Below the pieces are notes generated by a model. That model worked only from the letters and a program-made list of their open reading frames with translations, searched no databases and had not been told where the DNA came from. From contig UWSL01000004.1 of the NCBI GenBank assembly GCA_900552975.1, positions 1-33,971 on the forward strand: 33,971 nucleotides of DNA, in the 5' to 3' direction. The position numbers and the translations under genes were made by a program. Each line of letters opens with the position of its first letter. Within the stretch, counting starts at the first letter, position 1. The DNA is from an uncultured Mycoplasmatota bacterium. GTDB taxonomy: Bacteria; Bacillota_I; Bacilli_A; RF39; UBA660. Of the stretch, positions 15,997 to 24,187 are shown piece after piece.

Positions 15997-16711
15997 AACT
16001 ATATATTTCTAATTTGTCAGTTATTAAGAAAACGGTTATATATAAACTGATAATAGATATTAAAAGTAGTAAAATTGATAATAACAAGACAGAATTGTTT
16101 GGACAACTTAATAGAATCAAATTATTATATATACTTAAAATAATATAAGTTACTATGTAAGTACCGAAGCGAGGGTTAAGTTTATTAGGAAATAAACATT
16201 TTAGACCAACGAAACACATTGTTGAAATAGCTGTAAATGTTAGAGAATAACAAAAAACAAGGAATATTAATTTAAAAATATATAAGTCAGTATCAATTAA
16301 GAGAAGAAATTTCATTAATGAAAATAATTCTTTTATACCAACGTTTCCCATTAAGCAAATTAAACCAAAAAGTAATAGAGGGATAAATGAAAAGTTAATA
16401 ATAATGGAAATTAGGTATTTAGCTATAGTTATTTTTAAGGATGATAGGGGAATCATGCTTTCTAGAAGAAATGTTTTATTTTTGAAAGAATTTAGAGTTC
16501 GTTCTGTTCCTTTTAAAAAGCAACAGAAAATATTAAAAATTAGTAAAATTATAAAGGCGATAATAATTATACTTTTAAATGTTTCTGAAAATAGTGTTGT
16601 ATTAGTAAATAAAACAATATAAGCAAGAGTGTATACAATAATAAAACTTAAATAAAGTATATAATTTCTTTTTATGTAATCTGTTAGTTCCCATTTGATA
16701 TAATTAAGCAT
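15995..16711 (-). CDS. ABC-2 type transporter permease subunit
   Basis: This 238-residue protein has six hydrophobic segments at about residues 18-36, 45-63, 90-115, 135-165, 180-200 and 205-230 after a short amphipathic N-terminus (LNYIKWELTDYIKR). This is the size and topology of the permease of small ABC-2 exporters. Sequence alone does not name the substrate. The start has GGAGGTG about seven bases upstream and overlaps the end of the ATPase gene by eight bases, so translation is coupled. Its stop lies in the bidirectional terminator. Confidence 0.8.
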   Translation of the reverse strand: MLNYIKWELTDYIKRNYILYLSFIIVYTLAYIVLFTNTTLFSETFKSIIIIAFIILLIFNIFCCFLKGTERTLNSFKNKTFLLESMIPLSSLKITIAKYLISIIINFSFIPLLLFGLICLMGNVGIKELFSLMKFLLLIDTDLYIFKLIFLVFCYSLTFTAISTMCFVGLKCLFPNKLNPRFGTYIVTYIILSIYNNLILLSCPNNSVLLLSILLLLISIISLYITVFLITDKLEIYS

Positions 16712-17405
16712 TTAAAAACACCTCCAAGTATTTTTGTTCAATTGTTTGATTATTTGCCTTGATGCTTTCAACTGAATCATTAAATATTATTTGACCATCT
16801 TTTAGAAAAATAATTTCATCAAGAATTTCTTCTGTATCTTTAACAAGATGTGTTGAAATGATGAAGAGTTTATTTTCATTGGCTTCGTCTTTGATTATTT
16901 GTAGCATTTGTGTTTTTACTAAGGGATCAAGGCTTCCCAAAGGTTCATCTAGTAAATAAATAGGAACTTGACGTGCTAAGGTAAGTATTAAAGATACTTT
17001 TTCACGATTTCCTTTAGATAATTCCTTTATTTTTAGATCTTTAGTAATATCAAGCTTTTGACATAATTCATTTGCTTTATTGGTATCAAAGTCGATAAAT
17101 AAATCCCGATAATACTTTATAGCATCTTCGACATTCATTGTATCATATAAAAATTCTCTATCAGGCATAAAGGAAAGATATTTTCTAGTATCATAGCAAA
17201 CATCATTACCGAGGATTTTTATGGTACCAGCTTGTTGTTTAATAATAGCCATTATTGTTTTTATGAGTGTTGTTTTACCACTACCATTAGGACCTAAAAG
17301 ACCTACAATATGACCTTTATTAATTTTAATTGAAATGTTATCTAAGGCTATTTTGGAACCATATTTTTTAGTTACGTTATCAATTTCAAGATATGTATTA
17401 TTCAT
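16704..17405 (-). CDS. ABC transporter ATP-binding protein
   Basis: This 233-residue ATPase powers the neighbouring permease. Walker A is GPNGSGKT at residues 38-45, the signature is ELSKGNREKVSLIL, Walker B is PIYLLDEPLGSLDP, and the H-loop is STHLVKD. The signature LSKGN and overall size resemble the BcrA/YtrB-type exporter ATPases, which commonly act in drug, bacteriocin or cell-envelope stress export. No GntR-type regulator lies next to it, unlike ytr operons. The ATG at 17405 is used because GGTGG lies five bases upstream; the TTG at 17417 is in the leader. Confidence 0.9.
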   Translation of the reverse strand: MNNTYLEIDNVTKKYGSKIALDNISIKINKGHIVGLLGPNGSGKTTLIKTIMAIIKQQAGTIKILGNDVCYDTRKYLSFMPDREFLYDTMNVEDAIKYYRDLFIDFDTNKANELCQKLDITKDLKIKELSKGNREKVSLILTLARQVPIYLLDEPLGSLDPLVKTQMLQIIKDEANENKLFIISTHLVKDTEEILDEIIFLKDGQIIFNDSVESIKANNQTIEQKYLEVFLNA

Positions 17406-17429
17406 TTTTACCACCAATCTATTTTTTTG

Positions 17430-17438
17430 ATTATATCA
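17430..17438 (-). promoter_or_regulatory. Extended -10 promoter of the ABC operon
   Basis: On the minus strand TGA-TATAAT at 17438-17430. The -35 region is poor (TGAATT at 17458-17453). Predicted start is near 17423, eight bases before the GGTGG site. With the T-box promoter at 17481 it makes up the divergent spacer between the ABC operon and the alaS operon. Confidence 0.55.
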
Positions 17439-17480
17439 TATTATGAAGGCTAATTCATTAAATATTAGGAGAAAATAAGC

Positions 17481-17509
17481 TTTACAAACTATAAAAAAGA
17501 AGTTATAAT
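17481..17509 (+). promoter_or_regulatory. Promoter of the alanine T-box operon
   Basis: TTTACA (17481-17486), 17 bases, TATAAT (17504-17509). Start near 17516, just before Stem I of the T-box leader. Confidence 0.8.
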
Positions 17510-17527
17510 TTATTTATTAAATTTTTA

Positions 17528-17714
17528 TTAATCGTTGATGAAGTAAAGAAACTTTATGATATTTGAAGAGAGCTAATGGGTGGTGGAAATTAGTAATTGA
17601 TTAAAGATAAGAGCAGATTTCGGAGATTAAACGGATAAGTTCCGTTATCATGATTAAGTTAAATAAAGGATGGTACCGTGCTTTAAGCACTCCTTAAGTA
17701 TCATTCTTTTTTTT
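17528..17714 (+). promoter_or_regulatory. Alanine T-box riboswitch with terminator/antiterminator
   Basis: A tRNA-sensing leader. Stem I closes with TTAATC (17528-17533) against GATTAA (17625-17630) and has the distal loop pattern AGAGAG ... GGGTGGTGGAAA (17568-17589). GCA at 17613-17615 in the expected specifier position is an alanine codon, matching alaS downstream. Stem III is ACGGA (17631-17635) with TCCGT (17641-17645). The antiterminator pairs AAGGA (17666-17670) with TCCTT (17691-17695) around the T-box bulge TGGTACC. The competing terminator pairs AAAGGATGGTAC (17665-17676) with GTATCATTCTTT (17698-17709), 12 pairs with two G-U, then eight Ts. Uncharged tRNA-Ala should allow read-through. 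Confidence 0.92.
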
Positions 17715-17726
17715 AGGAGATGATTT

Positions 17727-18251
17727 ATGAAAGTAATATTAATATCTGGTCATGCTGGTTGTGGGAAAAATCAAGTGGCATCATATATAAGGGATAATGT
17801 AGATAAGACAATTATTACAGGCTTTTCAAAGTATATAAAACTAATGGCTAGAGAGATGACTTCTTGGAATGGTAGTGAAGAGGATAAACCACGAACTTTT
17901 TTACAAACAATGGGAGATAAATTTCGAGCGATAGATAAAGATATTTTAGTAAAAAGAATGTTAGAAGATATAATAATTTATAAAGAATATTATAATTGCG
18001 TTGTTATTAGTGATGTAAGATTAGAAGAAGAAATTAATTATTTAAAAAAACATAGTACTGATGATGTGATAACGATTCGAGTTAATTGTCAATCTAATGG
18101 TAGACGAAAGTTAACTAAGAAAGAACAAGAACATCAAACAGAGAAAGATTTAGATAATTATAATTTCTTTGATTATGTTATAAATAATAATTATGATGAA
18201 AATTTAAAAAAAGAAGTATTAAAAATAATTGAAAAGGAGAATTTAAAATGA
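17727..18251 (+). CDS. P-loop nucleotide kinase (dNMP kinase-like)
   Basis: This 174-residue protein has an N-terminal P-loop ILISGHAGCGKN (residues 4-15; Lys14), an LID-like basic segment, and late motifs CVVISDVRLEEEINYLK and KKEQEHQTEKDLDNYNFFDYVINN. These match small nucleoside/deoxynucleoside monophosphate kinases, including phage dNMP kinases and dephospho-CoA-kinase-like folds; the substrate is not identifiable here. It is the first gene under the alanine T-box and its stop overlaps the alaS start (ATGA), so it is translated together with AlaRS. The start has TAGGAGATGATTT upstream. Confidence 0.7.
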   Translation: MKVILISGHAGCGKNQVASYIRDNVDKTIITGFSKYIKLMAREMTSWNGSEEDKPRTFLQTMGDKFRAIDKDILVKRMLEDIIIYKEYYNCVVISDVRLEEEINYLKKHSTDDVITIRVNCQSNGRRKLTKKEQEHQTEKDLDNYNFFDYVINNNYDENLKKEVLKIIEKENLK

Positions 18252-20005
18252 ATTTAAAAGATTTATATATTAATTTTTTTGTAAGTAAAGGACATAAACA
18301 AATTCCTAGTGCTCCTGTAGTACCAGAAAATGATCCATCAGTTTTGTTTAACACAGCAGGAATGCAACCATTAATTCCTTACTTGATGGGCCAGGCTCAT
18401 CCTTATGGGACAAGATTATGTGATTATCAAAAATGTGTTAGAACGAATGATTTAGAGGAAGTTGGGGATGTAACTCATCACACTTTCTTTGAAATGTTAG
18501 GTAATTGGAGTTTAGGAGATTATTTTAAAGAAGAAAGTATTTCATGGAGTTTTGAATTTTTAACAGATGTTTTGAAAATACCAGTAGAACGTTTAGCAGT
18601 AACTGTTTTTGCCGGAAATGATTTAATTCCTTTTGATCAAGTAAGTCATGATAAATGGTTAAGTTTGGGAATTAAAGAAGAACGTATTGCTAGAACTGTT
18701 GATGACAATTTTTGGATTGCTGGCGAAGCTGGACCTTGTGGACCAGATACAGAAATTTTCTATTTTAGAAGTGAAGATGAAATACCAACTTCTTTTGATC
18801 CAGAGGATAATAGATGGGTTGAAATTTGGAATAATGTTTTTATGCAATTTAATAAAGATCTAGAGGGTCATATTACAGAATTGCCTAAGAAAAATGTTGA
18901 TACTGGGATGGGCGTTGAAAGAACAACAGCTATTTTAGAAGGTGTGAATGATAATTATTTATCAAGTATTTGGAAGGATGTTATTGATTTAATTAGTGAG
19001 ATATCTAAAATGCCTTACGAGGGTAATGAAAAGAGTATGCGTATTATTGCAGATCATTTAAGAACAGCAGTGTTTATTGCCGCTGATCCAGCTGGTATTA
19101 AGCCAAGTAATACTGATCAAGGCTATATTTTACGTCGTTTAATTAGAAGAGCAATTCGTCATGCTAAGTCTTTAAATATTGAGATAAGTAGTGATTGGGA
19201 TGAACAAATTGCTTCATTAATTTTAGATAAGTATGAAAATTATTATGTTGAACTAAAAGAAAATAGACAAGTAGTTTTAGATGTTTTACGTAATGAAAAA
19301 GAAAGATTCAGTAAAACTTTAGAAAAAGGATTACGTGAATTTGCTAAAGTAGTTGATAAAAATACTGAGATTAGTGGAGAATTAGCTTTCCATCTATTTG
19401 ATACTTATGGTTTTCCGATTGAGTTAACGATTGAGTTAGCTAATGAAAGAGGTCTTAAGGTTGATGAAGAAGGATTTAAAGAAAAATTTAAGGCTCATCA
19501 AGAATTATCACGTACAGCTTCAGCTGGTAAGTTTAAAGGTGGTTTAGCTGGAAATAGTGAAATTGAAACAAGATACCATACTTGTACACATTTATTAAAT
19601 GCAGCTTTAAAGGTTGTTGTTAGTAATGATGTTCATCAAAAAGGTTCTAATATAACTGATGAGAGAATGCGTTTTGATTTTAGTTGTGATCATAAATTAA
19701 GTGATGAAGAAAAGAAAAAAGTTGAAGATTTAGTAAATGAATGGATTACAGCTGATTTAGATGTAACAGTTAAAGAAATGCCAAAACAAGAAGCAATTGA
19801 TTCAGGAGCTGAATGTATGTTTATTGAAAAATATCCAGATATTGTTACAGTATATGAAATAGGTAATGATAAATATGGTATTGTTTCTAAGGAATTGTGT
19901 GGTGGTCCACATGTTAAGAAGACTAGTGAACTAGGACATTTTAAAATAAAAAAGGAAGAAGCAAGTTCGGCTGGCGTTAGAAGAATTAAAGGAATACTTG
20001 AATAG
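18248..20005 (+). CDS. alaS: Alanyl-tRNA synthetase, short form lacking the C-Ala domain
   Basis: This 585-residue class II synthetase charges tRNA-Ala. The catalytic domain starts FVSKGHKQIPSAPVVP and includes FNTAGMQPLIPYLMG, HHTFFEMLGNWSLGDYFK and the motif 3 region. A tRNA-recognition domain follows (DTYGFPIELTIELA). The editing domain keeps both metal motifs, HTCTH at residues 444-448 and CGGPH at 551-555, and so should still remove mischarged Ser/Gly. The protein ends right after editing (KKEEASSAGVRRIKGILE). The ~290-residue C-Ala/oligomerisation domain of ordinary bacterial AlaRS is absent. The end is clean: a TAG stop, then a terminator. Short forms are known in some reduced lineages, so I see this as native rather than truncated. 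Confidence 0.95.
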   Translation: MNLKDLYINFFVSKGHKQIPSAPVVPENDPSVLFNTAGMQPLIPYLMGQAHPYGTRLCDYQKCVRTNDLEEVGDVTHHTFFEMLGNWSLGDYFKEESISWSFEFLTDVLKIPVERLAVTVFAGNDLIPFDQVSHDKWLSLGIKEERIARTVDDNFWIAGEAGPCGPDTEIFYFRSEDEIPTSFDPEDNRWVEIWNNVFMQFNKDLEGHITELPKKNVDTGMGVERTTAILEGVNDNYLSSIWKDVIDLISEISKMPYEGNEKSMRIIADHLRTAVFIAADPAGIKPSNTDQGYILRRLIRRAIRHAKSLNIEISSDWDEQIASLILDKYENYYVELKENRQVVLDVLRNEKERFSKTLEKGLREFAKVVDKNTEISGELAFHLFDTYGFPIELTIELANERGLKVDEEGFKEKFKAHQELSRTASAGKFKGGLAGNSEIETRYHTCTHLLNAALKVVVSNDVHQKGSNITDERMRFDFSCDHKLSDEEKKKVEDLVNEWITADLDVTVKEMPKQEAIDSGAECMFIEKYPDIVTVYEIGNDKYGIVSKELCGGPHVKKTSELGHFKIKKEEASSAGVRRIKGILE

Positions 20006-20017
20006 TATTTCTTTTTT
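19987..20017 (+). terminator. Terminator after alaS
   Basis: AAAGGAATACT (19987-19997), a five-base loop and AGTATTTCTTT (20003-20013) pair over 11 positions with one G-U, followed by a T-run. The stem includes the last alaS codons. Confidence 0.75.
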
Positions 20018-20055
20018 TAATAATTTTTAATAATGTTTAATAAAATAATAAGTGG

Positions 20056-20064
20056 TGTTATAAT
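20056..20064 (+). promoter_or_regulatory. Extended -10 promoter of the HlyIII-family gene
   Basis: TGT-TATAAT at 20056-20064; no convincing -35. Start near 20071, at the GAGGAGTGG ribosome binding site. Confidence 0.55.
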
Positions 20065-20085
20065 TTGTTAGCGAGGAGTGGTATC

Positions 20086-20727
20086 ATGAGTAAAGTAAGT
20101 ATTCCTAAATATAGTTTAGCAGAAGAATTAATTAATTCAATTAGTCATGGAATTGGAGCAGCGTTAAGTATAGTGGCTTTAGTTTTTGTCATTTTAAGAG
20201 CTCATAGTGCAGTTGGAGTTACAACTGGAGTAATTTATTGCGTTATTATGTTTTTACTTTATACGATTTCATGTATTTATCATGCTTTAAGTCCAAAATT
20301 ACTTGGTAAAAAAGTTTTAAGGGTTATTGATCATTGTAATGTTATGTTAATGGTAGCAGGAACTTATACTCCGTTGTGTCTTTCAATGATTGGTGGTTTA
20401 AAAGGTTTAATAATGTTTTTAATAGTGTGGCTTGTTACTATAATAGCAGTTGTCTTTAATTCGATTGATGTAGACAAATATCAAGTAATAAGTGTTGTTT
20501 GCAATTTGGTACTAGGTTGGGCTGCTTTATTTTTAATTAAAGATATTATAGCAGTAAGTTCTTTAAAGGCTGTTTATTTACTGATAGGTGGTGGAGTCGT
20601 TTATTCAGTAGGGGCAATATTATATGGATTAGGTTCAAAGAAAAAGTATATGCATTCTATTTTTCACTTCTTTGTTTTAGCGGCGAGTTTTTTACATTTT
20701 TGTTTAATTTATTTTTATGCAATTTAA
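20086..20727 (+). CDS. HlyIII/AdipoR-family (PAQR) membrane protein
   Basis: This 213-residue protein matches bacterial hemolysin III/YqfA-type members of the PAQR family. It begins with the characteristic PKYSLAEELINSISHGIGAALSI and has seven hydrophobic segments, with the conserved CIYHALSP, IDHCNVMLMVAGTYTPLCL and MHSIFHFFVLAASFLHF segments that supply the putative metal-binding histidines. Despite the name, most members are implicated in membrane lipid homeostasis, not haemolysis. The ATG at 20086 is preceded by GAGGAGTGG; the TTG at 20065 is within the promoter region. It is followed by a strong terminator. Confidence 0.9.
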   Translation: MSKVSIPKYSLAEELINSISHGIGAALSIVALVFVILRAHSAVGVTTGVIYCVIMFLLYTISCIYHALSPKLLGKKVLRVIDHCNVMLMVAGTYTPLCLSMIGGLKGLIMFLIVWLVTIIAVVFNSIDVDKYQVISVVCNLVLGWAALFLIKDIIAVSSLKAVYLLIGGGVVYSVGAILYGLGSKKKYMHSIFHFFVLAASFLHFCLIYFYAI

Positions 20728-20736
20728 AATATTTTT

Positions 20737-20764
20737 AAATCGTTTATAATAACGATTTTTTTTT
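20737..20764 (+). terminator. Terminator after the HlyIII-family gene
   Basis: AAATCGTT (20737-20744), loop TATAAT, AACGATTT (20751-20758), then Ts to 20764. The T-run overlaps the -35 box of the next gene. Confidence 0.8.
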
Positions 20765-20789
20765 GACAATTTTAAAGGAAAAGTAAGAT
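20763..20789 (+). promoter_or_regulatory. Possible promoter of the thioester-adhesin gene
   Basis: Perfect TTGACA at 20763-20768, but the nearest -10-like box is TAAGAT (20784-20789) at a short 15-base spacing. The exact -10 is uncertain. Confidence 0.4.
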
Positions 20790-20824
20790 TGATAGTTAAT
20801 ATATAGAGTGAAGGGAGTGAAGAA

Positions 20825-22327
20825 ATGAAAAAAATATTAGGTGGTTTAATAATGGTGTTTTTTCTTTTAATGGTAGGTGAAGTTAAAGCTTTGAGTTTTA
20901 AAGAAGGAGAATTTTTAAATGGAGAATATATTAATAAAGTTAAAGATGGTAAAACTTATTATATGACTGTACAATATATTTATCGTGATGATGGAAAAGT
21001 AGTGTATTGTTTAGAGCCTTTTGCCAATTTCATTACGGGAAATGGTTATATTGGTTATAATTTTAATTATGATGGTGTAACTGGGTTATCTAAAGAACAG
21101 GTTAGGAGGATAGAATTATTATCTTATTATGGCTTTAATTATCATAATCGTAGTGATAGTAAATGGTATGCTATAACACAATATTTAATTTGGAAGACTG
21201 TTTCTAATGATGATATTTATTTTACAGATAAATTAAATGGAAAAAGAATTAATAAATATGAAACAGAAATTAAAGAATTAGAACAAGATATAGCTAATAA
21301 TGAAATAAAACCTTCTTTTGTGGGACAAGAAGTGACAGTAAATTATGGTGCTGATGTAAATTTAGAAGACATTAATAAAAATTTAAATGATTATCAAGTA
21401 CTTGGAAAGATAAATTATAATTATCAAAAAAAAGGAAATACTTTTAAAATTAGTAACGTTATGCAAAGTGGAAGAATTGCCTTTAAAAGACAACATACTT
21501 TGTATAATTCTAATAGTTTTGTTTATATTAATAGTAATAGTCAAAATTTATTTGCTCCAGGGAATCCACGAGAAGCAGAATTGTATTTGAAACTTAATGT
21601 GACGGCAGGAGATGTTGAACTTAAAATAAAAGATGATGATTCTGTTTATTCGATTGCTAAAGATTTTTCTAATACTTGTTATGGTCTTTATAATTTACAA
21701 AATGAACTTCTTGATAAAGTTTGTACAGAGCAATCTTTAAATTATAAAAGTAATTTACTTAAGTATGGTGTTTATTATGTGAAACAACTTAGTGTTGGAA
21801 AAGGCTATGAAAAAGATGAGAAAATATATAGTTTTGAGATAAATTCGCGTAATGAACATATTGTTTTGGAACTACAAAATAAATTGATAAGAAATACCAT
21901 TAAAATAAATAAAAAATATTGTAAAAAAGATGTTTGTTCTTTTGAAAAAAACGCTAAGTTTAATATTTTTGATGAGAAAGATAATTTGATTGGGAGCATC
22001 GAAACTGATGCTAATGGCAATGGAGCAATGGAACTTGGCTATGGCAAATATTATGGTGTTCAAATATTAGGAAAAGAAGGCTATCAGTATGTTGATGATT
22101 TTGAATTTGCTATTATAAATGGTAAAGATCAATTAAAATATGAGTTTATAGATAATTTAAAATTAAGTGATGATAAGAATAATGAGACTGTTGAAGATGA
22201 TACGAATGATTTAGAAATGTTACCTCCTGAAACGGGGATAGATAATGTTCCATCTTTAAAAAAAATAATTATTAATTTTCTTCATGAAATTATTAATTTT
22301 ATGACGATTTTATGGAAAAAATGGTGA
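20825..22327 (+). CDS. Thioester-domain (TQxA-type) surface adhesin
   Basis: A secreted 500-residue protein. The signal peptide covers residues 1-22 (hydrophobic GGLIMVFFLLMVG, cleavage near VKA). The domain after it has the layout of Gram-positive thioester adhesins: a cysteine in VVYCLEP (C62) and a glutamine in YAITQYLIW (Q119), the pair expected to form an internal thioester that bonds covalently to host amines. The rest is beta-rich, and residues ~355-450 (NTIKINKKYC...GAMELGYGKYYGVQILGKEGYQYVDD) resemble a CnaB/SpaA-type prealbumin-like fold. The C-terminus has LPPETG (466-471), then a hydrophobic stretch and KKW, a degenerate sortase signal. RBS GAAGGGAGTGAAGAA precedes the ATG. Substrate and sortase are unknown. 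Confidence 0.85.
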   Translation: MKKILGGLIMVFFLLMVGEVKALSFKEGEFLNGEYINKVKDGKTYYMTVQYIYRDDGKVVYCLEPFANFITGNGYIGYNFNYDGVTGLSKEQVRRIELLSYYGFNYHNRSDSKWYAITQYLIWKTVSNDDIYFTDKLNGKRINKYETEIKELEQDIANNEIKPSFVGQEVTVNYGADVNLEDINKNLNDYQVLGKINYNYQKKGNTFKISNVMQSGRIAFKRQHTLYNSNSFVYINSNSQNLFAPGNPREAELYLKLNVTAGDVELKIKDDDSVYSIAKDFSNTCYGLYNLQNELLDKVCTEQSLNYKSNLLKYGVYYVKQLSVGKGYEKDEKIYSFEINSRNEHIVLELQNKLIRNTIKINKKYCKKDVCSFEKNAKFNIFDEKDNLIGSIETDANGNGAMELGYGKYYGVQILGKEGYQYVDDFEFAIINGKDQLKYEFIDNLKLSDDKNNETVEDDTNDLEMLPPETGIDNVPSLKKIIINFLHEIINFMTILWKKW

Positions 22328-22334
22328 TTTTAGT

Positions 22335-22362
22335 AAAAAAATGTACTTTTTTACATTTTTTT
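22335..22362 (+). terminator. Terminator after the adhesin gene
   Basis: AAAAAAATGTA (22335-22345) pairs with TACATTTTTTT (22352-22362), an 11-pair stem with its own T-run. Confidence 0.8.
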
Positions 22363-22391
22363 GCGTTATAAAAAAAGGAAATAAGGGACTT

Positions 22392-22409
22392 TGGTACAAT
22401 ATATATAAT
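22392..22409 (+). promoter_or_regulatory. Promoter region of dnaG-rpoD-trmK
   Basis: TGG-TACAAT (22392-22400) is an extended -10; a second TATAAT at 22404-22409 would start transcription inside the ribosome binding site and is less likely. No good -35 was found. Confidence 0.5.
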
Positions 22410-22423
22410 TAGAGGGTGATTTT

Positions 22424-24187
22424 ATGGCTTTTGTAACTGATGCGGAAATAAATGATATAAGAGCCAAAGCTAATATTGTAGACATAATAGGCGGATATAT
22501 TCCACTAACGCAACGTGGAAAAAACTATTTATGTGTTTGCCCTTTTCATGACGATCATTCACCTAGTATGAGTGTTTCGGCAGAAAAACAAATTTATAAA
22601 TGTTTTTCGTGTGGTGAAACTGGTAATGTATTTACTTTTGTTTCAAAATATGAAGGGGTTTCTTTTATAGAAGCTGTTGCAATAGTTGCTGCAAAGTGTG
22701 GTTTAAAATTATCAGAAACGACTTTTAATAATAATTTTACTGATGTTAATAAAACAGAACATGAAATAATGGATTTAGCAGAAAAGTTTTTTCAAAATAA
22801 TCTGAAAACAAGTTTTGGTGAAACTGCTATGGCTTATTTAAAAGACAGAGGAATAAATAATGATATTATTAAAGATTTTGGTATTGGCTTAAGTTTAGAT
22901 AAAAATGATGCTTTATCTACTTTATTGTTTAAAAAAAATTACACTAAGGAACAGTTGCTTCAATTAGGTCTAGTAAATGATATAAATGGTAATTTATATG
23001 ATACGTTTTCAAGACGTATTACTTTCCCGTTATATGATAAGGATGGTCATATTGTAGGCTTTAGTGCTCGAATTTATCGTGGTGAAAAAGATACCTCAAA
23101 ATATATCAATTCACGAGAAACAAAACTTTTCAAAAAAGGCGAAACATTGTATAATTATCATCAAGCCCGTGATGTAGCTAAACGCGAAAAAGAAGTAATA
23201 GTTGTTGAAGGATTTATGGACGCTATAAGACTTAGTAATGAAGGAGTAAAAAATGTTGTAGCGTTGCAAGGAACGGCAATGACTAAAAATCAAATTCAAT
23301 TATTGAAGAAACTTAGAGTTAAAGTGATTCTTTGTCTTGATAATGATAATGCAGGGTTATTAGCAACAGTTAATAATGGTGAATTACTTAGTAAAGATGG
23401 CATTGAAGTATTTGTTATAAGACTTAGTGGTCAAAAAGATCCGGATGAATATATTTTGGCAAATGGAATTCAGGCATTTTTGGATAACCTTAAAAAACCT
23501 TTATCGTTCTTTGAATTTAAAATAAACTATTTAAAAAATGGTAAAGATTTAAATAATTCACTTGATTTGGCGCAATACATTAATGATGTTTTAAAAGATT
23601 TAAGTGAAAGTAATGATGAGATTTTAAGAGAAATTACCTTAAATAAAATTAGTAAAGATTACAACTTGTCACTAGATGTTTTAAAAACGAAATTAAGTGA
23701 ATTAAAACCAGTTACAACGGCAGTAATTGAAGAAAAAAAAGAAGTTGTGAAAAAAGATAAGAAAGATGCTTATGTAATAGGGGCAGAGCAAATCCTATAC
23801 TTTATGATGAATGGGGAAAAATACATTAGAGAGTATCAAAAAAAGTTAGGTTTTTTTCCAACAGAAATATATCGTGAAACAGCAAATGAAATACTATATT
23901 ATTTTGAAAATAATAAGACAATAAACGTAGCAGATTTTATTACTTATGTTTCTGATAAGGGAACTTTAAAAGATGAAGTAACAAAGATTGTCAATTCAGC
24001 AATTGATGGGGAAGAGTTGACATTAGAAGCTATGGATGAATATATAGATGTCGTTAATAAACTATTAATTAATAGGGAAATAAAACGATTGAAACAACAA
24101 ATGAAAAACGAACTTGATGTAGATAAAAAAATGAAAATAGCTATAAGAATAGCAGATTTAAAAAGAGGAAGTGTGGACAATGGTTGA
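22424..24187 (+). CDS. dnaG: DNA primase DnaG
   Basis: This 587-residue enzyme makes the RNA primers for DNA replication. The N-terminal CHC2 zinc finger has C39, H42, C60 and C63 (CVCPFHDDHSP...YKCFSCGETGNV). The RNA polymerase domain includes a TOPRIM fold with VIVVEGFMDAIRL (Glu262) and DNDNAG (Asp306, Asp308). The C-terminal ~150 residues are the helical helicase-binding region. GGTGA lies four bases before the ATG. Its stop overlaps the rpoD start by eight bases, so the conserved dnaG-rpoD pairing (macromolecular synthesis operon) is tightly coupled. Confidence 0.97.
   Translation: MAFVTDAEINDIRAKANIVDIIGGYIPLTQRGKNYLCVCPFHDDHSPSMSVSAEKQIYKCFSCGETGNVFTFVSKYEGVSFIEAVAIVAAKCGLKLSETTFNNNFTDVNKTEHEIMDLAEKFFQNNLKTSFGETAMAYLKDRGINNDIIKDFGIGLSLDKNDALSTLLFKKNYTKEQLLQLGLVNDINGNLYDTFSRRITFPLYDKDGHIVGFSARIYRGEKDTSKYINSRETKLFKKGETLYNYHQARDVAKREKEVIVVEGFMDAIRLSNEGVKNVVALQGTAMTKNQIQLLKKLRVKVILCLDNDNAGLLATVNNGELLSKDGIEVFVIRLSGQKDPDEYILANGIQAFLDNLKKPLSFFEFKINYLKNGKDLNNSLDLAQYINDVLKDLSESNDEILREITLNKISKDYNLSLDVLKTKLSELKPVTTAVIEEKKEVVKKDKKDAYVIGAEQILYFMMNGEKYIREYQKKLGFFPTEIYRETANEILYYFENNKTINVADFITYVSDKGTLKDEVTKIVNSAIDGEELTLEAMDEYIDVVNKLLINREIKRLKQQMKNELDVDKKMKIAIRIADLKRGSVDNG

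Noticed and set aside
18248..20005. AlaRS as a truncated pseudogene
   Set aside because: All catalytic and editing motifs are present, it sits behind a T-box, and a good terminator overlaps its end, so it looks like a functional short form.
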